DNA from: JBHENC01 sp051000345 | GTDB taxonomy: Bacteria; Acidobacteriota; Blastocatellia; Pyrinomonadales; Pyrinomonadaceae | DNA: 64,000 bases | Reading direction: 5' to 3' | Assembly (NCBI GenBank): GCA_051000345.1 | Contig: JBPCOJ010000100.1 | Location: 1 to 64,000 of the forward strand | Shown: positions 52,251 through 59,363 of the stretch, one piece after another | Layout of the letters: the number at the start of each line of letters is the position of its first letter | Position numbering within the stretch: the first letter of the stretch is position 1 | Translations under genes and position numbers: made by a program | Notes under the pieces: generated by a model | The model's database searches: none | Told to the model about the DNA's origin: nothing | Seen by the model: only the letters and a program-made list of their open reading frames with translations

Positions 52251-53576
52251 TTAAGATTTAACAATGCGGGTAAGGCAGGCATGAACGCGCGCGGTTAATT
52301 GCGGGCTTGTAAAGGGCTTCGCTAAATAATCCGTTGCCCCTGCGTTGAAGGCTTGGCGGATGCTGTTCTCATCGTCCATGCCGGTCAGCATCAGCACGGG
52401 TATGTGCGCTGTCTTAGCATCTGCGCGCAAAGCCTTCAGCACCTCCAAGCCATTGAGCTGCGGCATCATAAAATCGAGCACCAGCAAATCCGGTATTTCC
52501 TTACTAATGAGTCGAAGCGCTTCTTCTCCGTCGGCTCCCTCGGAAAGTTTATAACCCTGACGCAGCAGCACGCTTTTCGTCATCAAACGCAAAGCATAGT
52601 CATCGTCCACGACGAGAATGTGCAATGCAGAAGGAATCACGCCGGTAGGAACAACGACAGTCACAGGCTTCGGCTGCCGTTCATTGTTCGGCTCGATAAC
52701 GGCCGTGTATCCCTCATAAGCGCAGAAAACATCTATATCAGAACCACAACGACGGGCTACCTCGCGCGCCTTTTCTTCAAGCTCTGTTAAAAAGGCGTCG
52801 TTATGTGTGGGATCATGGTGTGTTAAAGCCAATCGGCGCACGCCTGCTGCCGCCGCAATCTCGACCACATAATCATACGGGCTATGTCCCCAATTTTTTT
52901 TTGCGCTGTATTCTTCGGGCGTATATTGCGCGTCGTGTATGACTAAATCGGCATCCGCCATAAACCTTGCATGGCGGCGATCACCTTCATGCAAAATCGA
53001 ATCGACGTGTCCCGGTTCAGCGCCGCTGCGCCAGAGAGTTCCGGCAAACGGTTCGTGATCGGTTATGTAAACGACCACCACGCCGTCGCACTCTATTCTA
53101 TAACCCAGAGTCAAAGCGGGATGGTGCGGAAATTGTGTGGAGATTCTCGTATTGGCGATGGTGTGGGTGCCTTCATCCAGATCATGATAGTCGATGGTGG
53201 CGGGCAGTTGCGACAGTTCGACTGGAAAGTATGCGAACTCCATCTGGCCTGTGAGAATATCCTGTAAAGAGCGCTGCCCTCCTTTGGGAGCATAGACATC
53301 TATCTTATTGCCGGGAATAAAGGCTGGCGCAAAAAAAGGAAATCCCTGTATGTGATCCCAATGCGTATGGCCGAGCAGCAAGGATGCGCTGATTGCCTTC
53401 GTCGCCGTCGCTAATAACTCTGCGCCGAGCGGCCTTACGCCCGTGCCGCAGTCGAGTATCAGTGTTTCTCCTGCGCTCGTCGTTACCTCGACGCACGAAG
53501 TATTCCCGCCGTAATGAAGTGTCGTCGGCCCCGGCGTCGCAATGGAGCCTCTTGTTCCCCAGAAACGTAGCTGCAT
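52251..53576 (-). CDS. Metallo-beta-lactamase-fold hydrolase fused to a response-regulator receiver
   Basis: A 441-residue protein. The N-terminal MBL domain (about residues 1-290) starts MQLRFWGTRGSIATPGP and has the HTHWDH metal site (about 79-84), ILDCGTGVRPLG and AGVRRLALTHHDPTHND near its end. The C-terminal receiver (about 315-440) has LHILVVDDDYALRLM, the phospho-acceptor in DLLVLDFMMPQLNGLEVL and the Lys in DYLAKPF. The fusion puts a putative hydrolase under phospho-signal control, or the reverse. The start at 53576 has a GGAG nearby; an upstream start adds nine residues without support. Confidence 0.9.
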   Translation of the reverse strand: MQLRFWGTRGSIATPGPTTLHYGGNTSCVEVTTSAGETLILDCGTGVRPLGAELLATATKAISASLLLGHTHWDHIQGFPFFAPAFIPGNKIDVYAPKGGQRSLQDILTGQMEFAYFPVELSQLPATIDYHDLDEGTHTIANTRISTQFPHHPALTLGYRIECDGVVVVYITDHEPFAGTLWRSGAEPGHVDSILHEGDRRHARFMADADLVIHDAQYTPEEYSAKKNWGHSPYDYVVEIAAAAGVRRLALTHHDPTHNDAFLTELEEKAREVARRCGSDIDVFCAYEGYTAVIEPNNERQPKPVTVVVPTGVIPSALHILVVDDDYALRLMTKSVLLRQGYKLSEGADGEEALRLISKEIPDLLVLDFMMPQLNGLEVLKALRADAKTAHIPVLMLTGMDDENSIRQAFNAGATDYLAKPFTSPQLTARVHACLTRIVKS

Positions 53577-54043
53577 TAATCGTCGCTCCTTCGGAATCCG
53601 CATCCCAATTGAAAAACGAGGGGATTTGCTAAAACTATTTAACGCTGGCGAGTAATGTCATTATACACTTTATTGCAGAGTGCCTTCGCGCAAGTTTCCG
53701 GCAATCCGGCGGCGTGTTATTTCAAGTTTATGGGTAAGCGGAGCGGCGCGACGGTTTGGAAACGGCGCGGTGCCGATTTTCTTGACAAAAGCACGCGCCG
53801 CCGTGATATAAACACACCTCAAGCGAGTATATTATTTAATGATTAGCGGTTAGGTGGTTCCGAATTCTATTGCTTGGATGTTTGAGTTTTGTATTTGTTC
53901 GGCCATATACGAGATTGCTTTGATAGTCATTCCTCATTTCCAAGATTAGCTGCAAGCCTTTTAGTGTAATACCTTATCGGTTCGTCTCGGCGTGTCGGTG
54001 TTTAGTAAAGCGAGAAAATTTTGATCGAAGAAGCGTTGCTCTT
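53577..54043. other. Intergenic region with one candidate promoter
   Basis: No gene recognised. A short AT-rich part from about 53805 to 54010 follows a promoter-like pair (see 53782-53810). The GH43 remnant begins at 54044. Confidence 0.4.
53782..53810 (+). promoter_or_regulatory. Candidate sigma-70-like promoter
   Basis: TTGACA at 53782-53787, a 17-base spacer and GATATA at 53805-53810 (or TATAAA at 53807). It reads towards the GH43 remnant and the nucleotidyltransferase gene. Confidence 0.4.
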
Positions 54044-54268
54044 TGTGTCAAAGGTTCATTCTTCAAATCGCCGGATGGCAAAGAGGATTGGATTCTGTAT
54101 CACGCCAATAGCGAATCACATCAGGGATGCGGCAGATTTCGCTCGCCGCGTGCGCAGCGATTTACGTGGAAAGCCGACGGCACACCGGACTTCGGCGCGC
54201 CTGTGTCGATTAATACCCCGATACCTAAACCTTCCGGCGAAGATAAGCGAACAGGAAAAATCAAATGA
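54044..54268 (+). pseudogene. C-terminal remnant of a GH43-family glycoside hydrolase
   Basis: The 74-codon frame encodes GSFFKSPDGKEDWILYHANS, then CGRFRSPRAQRFTWKADGTP and DFGAPVSINTPIPKPSGE, the end of GH43 arabinanases/beta-xylosidases (YHA, RFTW.ADGTPDFG.P). The catalytic five-bladed part is missing and there is no start. Its stop overlaps the ATG of the nucleotidyltransferase gene by four bases (ATGA), which looks like the original gene junction. Confidence 0.75.
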
Positions 54269-55014
54269 AGTTAATCGTTCTGGCAGCAGGCTACGCCACG
54301 CGTTTGTATCCGCTCACCCTCAATCAACCGAAGCCGCTACTGACCGTCGCGGGAAAGCCTATGCTAGAGCATGTGCTGGACAACTTAACTACGATTGATG
54401 ACATTGACCGCATCTACATCGTTACTAACAACAAATTCGCCGGTCACTTTCAGCGTTGGTCGGAAGCGTATCGTGCCGGTGAAATTAAATCCGATATTAC
54501 AATCGTCAACGACGGCTCGACAGATGATACGAACAAGTTGGGCGCGATTGGTGATTTGCGTCTCGTGTTGACGAAAGAGAAAATCGAAGACGATCTAATC
54601 GTGGTCGCGGGCGATAATCTTTTCAGCCACAGTCTAAAGGAATTTTCTACTATCTGCCGCGAGAAAAACGCGCCCGTGCTGGCTGTTTATGACGTGGGGA
54701 ATCTAGACGAAATCAAAAAATATAATGCGATTGAAACCGACGGTGACGGTCGCATTACGTTCTTTGAGGAGAAGCCGCAGCATCCCAAAAGCACTTTGAC
54801 GGGAATCGCGCTTTACTATTACCCGAAGTCCGCGCTATCGCTCATAGAGCAGTATGTCGCTGAAGGAAACAACCCGGATCAACCGGGACGTCTCGTCGAA
54901 TGGATGTACAAACGCACCCCGTTCTATACTTGGCTTGTGCCGGGCATTTGGTACGACGTGGGGTCTAAGGAAACATTGGAAGAAGCGAATCGGATTTTCG
55001 CGTCGAAGCCGTAA
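54265..55014 (+). CDS. Nucleotidyltransferase of the sugar-phosphate type
   Basis: A 249-residue GT-A fold enzyme that activates a sugar 1-phosphate with NTP. The N-terminal MKLIVLAAGYATRLYPLTLN is the G-x-G-T-R-L-like NTP loop (here AGYATRL); KPLLTVAGKPMLEHV binds the sugar; the VVAGDNLFS strand holds the metal-binding Asp. The substrate is uncertain: glucose-1-phosphate or mannose-1-phosphate and dTTP or other NTPs fit. The ATG overlaps the GH43 remnant. It may supply the polysaccharide locus. Confidence 0.9.
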   Translation: MKLIVLAAGYATRLYPLTLNQPKPLLTVAGKPMLEHVLDNLTTIDDIDRIYIVTNNKFAGHFQRWSEAYRAGEIKSDITIVNDGSTDDTNKLGAIGDLRLVLTKEKIEDDLIVVAGDNLFSHSLKEFSTICREKNAPVLAVYDVGNLDEIKKYNAIETDGDGRITFFEEKPQHPKSTLTGIALYYYPKSALSLIEQYVAEGNNPDQPGRLVEWMYKRTPFYTWLVPGIWYDVGSKETLEEANRIFASKP

Positions 55015-55104
55015 AAGCTTTGCCGAAGAGTTCACCGCCCGATTAACTTTCAGATATACGTGCCGGATAAATTTTTCGGCGCAGAATAAGTTGATAATCA
55101 AATC

Positions 55105-56535
55105 GTGAAACGTATTTACAGAGCACTGCTGATCTTCTGCGTGCTCGTTCACACCGCACCGCCAATTAGTAACGAATTGCTTTTCGCTCAACAGCCTCCT
55201 CCTGCGCAAACTAATCAACGCACAGGCAAAGCTTACGGCGGCGCGGACACCGTGCAAAAACCGCCGCCGCCAGTTTCGCAAGGCCAATCTCCCGTTACCT
55301 TCATAGACATCACGACGCAATCCGGCATCGGCTTTCATCACGAAGCTTCACCCACTTCGCAGAAGTATTTGATGGAAACGATGGGCGGCGGCGTGGCCGC
55401 GATTGACTACGACAACGACGGGCGCATGGACTTATTCTTTACTAACGGTGCGCGCCTCGATGATCCGATGCTGAAAGGCGCGATGCCCGATAAGCGCGAC
55501 CCGAAATATTGGAATCGCTTGTATCATCAGAAAGCAGACGGCACATTTGAGGACGCAAGCGTCAAGGCAGGAGTGAGCGATCCGCAAAAGTATTACGGAT
55601 TATCTTCGGCCTTCGTTCATATTAACGAAGATAAACTGCTCGATTTGATTGTCGTCAACGATTCGACGCCGAAGCAGCTTTATATCAATAAAGGCGACGG
55701 CACGTTCGAGGAAGTCGGCTATCAATCCGGCGTTGCGCTGAACGAGAACGGCCGCGAGCAGGCGGGCATGGGCTTGGGCGTCGGCGATTACGATAACGAC
55801 GGGCGCGTTGATTTCTACATCACAAACTTTTCGGATGATTCCAACACGCTCTATCACAATGACGGCGAAGGCAATTTCACGGATGTCACTGCGCAGGCCG
55901 GTCATGGCGAAACGACGCTGCCGTTTCTCGGCTGGGGAACAAGCTTTCTGGATTTTGATAACGACGGCTGGAAGGATATTTTAGTGGTGAACGGGCATGT
56001 GTATCCGGGCGTTGACGAACACCAGTGGAGAACGAGTTTCGGGCAGCAGCCGCTTTTATTTCGCAATCTCTCGAACGGCAAATTCGAGCGCGTCGCAGCA
56101 GCGCCCGGCAGCGGCCTCGCCGAAGCATGGTGCAGTCGCGGTCTCGCCGTAGGGGATTTGGATGGCGACGGGCGGCTCGATGTCGTCATCAATAATATGG
56201 ACGGGCAGCCCGCAATCCTGCGCAACGTGACGAAGCCGGAGCGCCGCTGGCTGGAAGTGCGCTTGATCGGAGATGCGGGAAAACATAGTCCGCGCGATGC
56301 GACGGGAGCAATCTGTTACGTCACGACGGGCAAATTGCGCCAACGCGCGGACGTCGTGAGCGGCGCGAGCTATGCTTCGCAAAGCGACATGCGGCTTCAT
56401 TTCGGATTGGGCGACGCGACGGCAATAAACAAGCTGGAAGTGCAGTGGCCGGACGGCGCGCTGGAAGAAGTAAAAGTACCCGGCGTAGATCGCGTGCTGA
56501 CCATTTTTGAAGGCAAAGGCGTTGTCAATCATTAA
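55105..56535 (+). CDS. CRTAC1-type FG-GAP/ASPIC domain protein
   Basis: A 476-residue secreted protein. After a signal peptide (about 1-28) and a Pro/Gln linker come FG-GAP-like calcium-binding repeats: AIDYDNDGRMDLFFTNGARL, GVGDYDNDGRVDFYITNFSD, FLDFDNDGWKDILVVNGHVY and VGDLDGDGRLDVVINNMDG. The C-terminal ASPIC/UnbV part ends with MRLHFGLGDATAINKLEVQW, then PDG. The DxDNDG loops bind calcium. The role is unknown, often adhesion or surface scaffolding. The start is GTG; no ATG precedes the signal peptide. Confidence 0.88.
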   Translation: MKRIYRALLIFCVLVHTAPPISNELLFAQQPPPAQTNQRTGKAYGGADTVQKPPPPVSQGQSPVTFIDITTQSGIGFHHEASPTSQKYLMETMGGGVAAIDYDNDGRMDLFFTNGARLDDPMLKGAMPDKRDPKYWNRLYHQKADGTFEDASVKAGVSDPQKYYGLSSAFVHINEDKLLDLIVVNDSTPKQLYINKGDGTFEEVGYQSGVALNENGREQAGMGLGVGDYDNDGRVDFYITNFSDDSNTLYHNDGEGNFTDVTAQAGHGETTLPFLGWGTSFLDFDNDGWKDILVVNGHVYPGVDEHQWRTSFGQQPLLFRNLSNGKFERVAAAPGSGLAEAWCSRGLAVGDLDGDGRLDVVINNMDGQPAILRNVTKPERRWLEVRLIGDAGKHSPRDATGAICYVTTGKLRQRADVVSGASYASQSDMRLHFGLGDATAINKLEVQWPDGALEEVKVPGVDRVLTIFEGKGVVNH

Positions 56536-57141
56536 AGCATCTGCGCTTTCACATAGCGCAACGCAAAGAGACAACGGGGAAGTACCTTACGGCGATCATT
56601 ACTGCTCTATTGCTGCATACACGCGCGACAACTTTCACTAAACCGAGTATCGCTTCTACCGGCATTGTCCCCTATAACTGTCATCATAATCCTTCCGGCG
56701 CAAGTAGCAGATGTGCGCTTCGGCTCAAGCAATAATCAATCAAGCAGTATTCAGCATTATTATCCCCGTCGGAAAGGGCTAAAGTATTCATAGTTAGCTG
56801 GCAGCGCTTCCGCATACGCACGTTTGATACCTCTTTCTCCGTTTTTAATTCCCGCCGGTTCATCAATACATCAGTAGCGCGATGAAACCCGATCCTGTAA
56901 AGCGCGCCTGAAACTATAAGAATTTCTGAGCGCAATTTTTTTACTTTTCTACTATGTCGGGAATAAATCCGCCTGCGTCAAGCATCACCATAGCAGTTCG
57001 ATTAACTGATCGCAGTGGGTCAAGGAAATTCGCGCGAAAGCGAATTATAAATCGTCAGTGATGAAGAAACTTTGACTAACACTGCCGTCAATTATCAATT
57101 AAGCAGCAATGCATAATTCAAGCAGACCTAAAGGAAAAGAT
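56536..57141. other. Intergenic region without recognised gene
   Basis: Rather AT-rich from about 56900 on. An 83-codon frame on the minus strand was checked and has no ribosome site or recognisable motif. No riboswitch or terminator was recognised. It may hold the promoter of the redox genes downstream. Confidence 0.4.
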
Positions 57142-57588
57142 ATGAAAATCAAAACAATTCGTTTGGCAATCGTCGCGCTGGCTTTTGTCGCTTTGCTTAC
57201 GCCGTTCATGACGACGAATGCGCGGAATTCTGCGGTCAAAAAGAAAAGCGCCAAACAGACAGTCGTCCTCCTGCACGCAGACTGGTGCGGCGCGTGCAAA
57301 AAACTTGCGCCGATACTTGCCGACCTCAAACAGCAGTACGGCGACCGTCTCAATTTTGTTGAACTCGATGTGACGAACGAAGAAACGACGGCGCAGGCCG
57401 CCAAGACCGCGCAGCGACTCGGCATCGGCAAATTTTTTGAAACCAACAAAAAGAAATCATCGCTCGTCGCCGTCGTCGGCAAAGGCGGTAAGGTGCTGTT
57501 CCAAACTCATTACAGCACGAATCCTAAGGGCAGCTTCGAGCGCGAAACTTACACGCGCGCCTTCGACGCGGCAATTGCCAAAGGCTGA
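57142..57588 (+). CDS. Exported thioredoxin-domain protein
   Basis: A 148-residue protein with a signal or anchor segment (about residues 5-24) and a thioredoxin fold: VVLLHADWCGACKKLAPILA, where CGAC is the active site, and GKFFETNKKKSSLVAVVGKG. The ATG at 57142 has GGAAAAG upstream; an in-frame start 11 codons before is less likely. It begins a redox series with CcdA and a TlpA lipoprotein on the same strand, suggesting a periplasmic disulfide-reduction chain. Confidence 0.85.
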   Translation: MKIKTIRLAIVALAFVALLTPFMTTNARNSAVKKKSAKQTVVLLHADWCGACKKLAPILADLKQQYGDRLNFVELDVTNEETTAQAAKTAQRLGIGKFFETNKKKSSLVAVVGKGGKVLFQTHYSTNPKGSFERETYTRAFDAAIAKG

Positions 57589-57635
57589 TACGCGCAACAC
57601 TATCGAAGGCGGCAAAGGGGGCGTGCCGTCTTCAG

Positions 57636-57712
57636 TGGAGCGCGGCGGCGCGATGGCACGCCGCATTCCGCTTGCTTGAAAATCTGGCAAGCGTGAAACA
57701 CGCCGCGCTCCA
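57636..57712. repeat. Two-stem inverted repeat between redox genes
   Basis: Outer arms TGGAGCGCGGCG at 57636-57647 and its exact complement at 57701-57712; inner arms CGCTTGC at 57669-57675 and its complement at 57687-57693. It is GC-rich with no T-run, so it is unlikely to be a terminator; a repeated intergenic palindrome is more likely. Confidence 0.55.
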
Positions 57713-57747
57713 ATTTCTTTTAATACTCTACGCAAAGGATAAAGACG

Positions 57748-58485
57748 ATGAACGGCATCGCTGCCAACCTTCAAGAATATTTGAGAGCGGGTTCGCTGCT
57801 CGCGTATCCGGCAGCTTTTTTAGCCGGACTGCTCATCAGCTTTACGCCGTGCGTTTATCCAATCATTCCGATTCAACTCGGCTTCATCGGCGGGCAGACT
57901 GCGCGTATGAATGCCGACGATGCGGGAGCGCGCGGCATCAGCGCGCGCGGCTTCAAGCTCTCCGTGCTGTTCGTCACGGGAATGGCAATCGTTTATGCCG
58001 CGCTCGGCGCGTTCGCTTCCCTGACGGGAACGCTGTTCGGCATTTGGGCGGCGAGTCCATGGACGTACATCTTGGTGGGCAACATCGTGCTCTTGCTTGC
58101 GCTCTCGATGCTCGACGTATTCACCTTGCCGACGCCGCAATTTCTTTCGAGCTGGAATCCGGAGCGTAAAGGCAACGGCTATCTTTCGGCGGTGCTGGTC
58201 GGCGCGGCGTCCGGCCTCGTCGTCGGCCCCTGCACGGCTCCGGCGCTCGGCGCAGCATTGGCTTACGTCGGCGCGCAGGCCAATGTCTTCTTCGGCACGA
58301 CGATACTCTTTACGTTCGCGTTCGGCATGGGCGCGCTGATGATCGCGCTCGGCACGTTCAGCGGCGCGCTCGCCGCGCTCCCGCGTTCGGGCGCATGGAT
58401 GGAGAAAGTTAAGAAAGGCTTCGGCGTCGTGATGATGTTGCTGGCCGAGTATCTACTGCTCGAAGCGGGCAAGCGATTGGTTTAA
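57748..58485 (+). CDS. CcdA/DsbD-type thiol-disulfide transporter
   Basis: A 245-residue membrane protein with six to seven hydrophobic segments. The redox Cys positions are in LISFTPCVYPIIPIQLGFIG and VVGPCTAPALGAALAYVG, as in the central DsbD/CcdA domain that carries electrons across the membrane. The ATG has AAGGAT about eight bases upstream. Preceded by the exported thioredoxin and followed by a TlpA lipoprotein, so electrons from cytosolic thioredoxin probably reach one or both of them. Confidence 0.93.
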   Translation: MNGIAANLQEYLRAGSLLAYPAAFLAGLLISFTPCVYPIIPIQLGFIGGQTARMNADDAGARGISARGFKLSVLFVTGMAIVYAALGAFASLTGTLFGIWAASPWTYILVGNIVLLLALSMLDVFTLPTPQFLSSWNPERKGNGYLSAVLVGAASGLVVGPCTAPALGAALAYVGAQANVFFGTTILFTFAFGMGALMIALGTFSGALAALPRSGAWMEKVKKGFGVVMMLLAEYLLLEAGKRLV

Positions 58486-58559
58486 CGGCAGCGCGGCGCG
58501 AACAAACGAGCATCGCGCGCGGGAAAGAAGAAAAAGAAAGATGATAAGGAGAAAGAATC

Positions 58560-59156
58560 ATGAGTAAAGCAAAAGCAATCGTGCTGGGCTGCGCGTTGTT
58601 CGCAGCCTTGATCGGTTTGATTGGCTGCGCGGCGAACAACCGCGCGACAAGCACGACAGCAACGGGCACGACGACGACGCAAACGGCAGCCGACGCGACA
58701 ACGAAGCAGACGGCGGCAATCGACACCGCAACAGAGGCGCGCGGCACATCTGTCGGCAATCTCGCGCCGGAGTTTAAGTTGGCGCAGACAAACGGCGCTG
58801 AAGTCTCGCTCGACAGTTTGCGCGGCAAGCCCGCCGTGATCGTGTTCTGGACGGCGTGGTGTCCGTTCTGCAAAGAGGAAGCGCCGCACATCAATGAACT
58901 CGCGGCGAAGTATGAACCGCGCGGCGTGCGCGTGCTCGGCATCGACATACAGGACAGCGAAGCGCGCACGGCGGGCGGCATACGCGACTTCGGCATCAAG
59001 TACGCCGTCGCGCGCGACGCGGACGCGAGCATTGCGAAGGCTTACAAAGTGCAGGGTACACCGACCATCATCTTCTTGAACAAGGACGGCGTCGTGCGCT
59101 ACACAGGCAACGAACTGCCCGCAGACTACGCCGCGCAACTGGATGCGCTGCTCTGA
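58560..59156 (+). CDS. TlpA-family lipoprotein
   Basis: A 198-residue thiol reductase. The N-terminus has a lipoprotein signal: LFAALIGLIGC with the lipidated Cys at about residue 21. A Thr/Ala-rich linker (about 25-62) follows and then the thioredoxin fold with VFWTAWCPFCKEEAPHINEL (CPFC active site) and VQGTPTIIFLNKDG with the cis-Pro. AAGGAG lies eight bases before the ATG. It is 75 bases behind the CcdA gene, the likely electron donor. Many homologs act in cytochrome c maturation. Confidence 0.93.
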   Translation: MSKAKAIVLGCALFAALIGLIGCAANNRATSTTATGTTTTQTAADATTKQTAAIDTATEARGTSVGNLAPEFKLAQTNGAEVSLDSLRGKPAVIVFWTAWCPFCKEEAPHINELAAKYEPRGVRVLGIDIQDSEARTAGGIRDFGIKYAVARDADASIAKAYKVQGTPTIIFLNKDGVVRYTGNELPADYAAQLDALL

Positions 59157-59188
59157 AATAGTTGGCATCGAGACGAGAAACAAATAGC

Positions 59189-59263
59189 AGGGGCAACCAC
59201 AAGCGGATTTCCCGCAGATTGAACGGCATTCAATCTAACGGGCAGGAACAATCCGCTGCCCCT
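59189..59263. repeat. Nested multi-stem inverted repeat
   Basis: Four nested complementary pairs: AGGGGCA (59189-59195) with 59257-59263; AGCGGATT (59202-59209) with 59250-59257; CCCG (59211-59214) with 59239-59242; AGATTGAA (59216-59223) with 59229-59236, closing a 5-base loop. A long RNA or cruciform structure between the TlpA and glucosidase genes. No T-run follows. It could be a non-autonomous mobile palindrome. Confidence 0.55.
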
Positions 59264-59363
59264 ACGATTTATTTGATAGGACACGTGCAATCGCAAACGG
59301 CTATAAGTGACAAACAAAGCCGATTCAAATGTTCTTTCGGAAGAGGGAGCTAAGCGATAACAA

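Noticed and set aside
53655..53846. A 63-codon frame after the MBL-receiver gene
   Set aside because: No ribosome site, no recognisable motif and overlaps the promoter-like pair.
57636..57712. Intrinsic terminator between thioredoxin and CcdA genes
   Set aside because: No T-run on either side and a two-stem layout.
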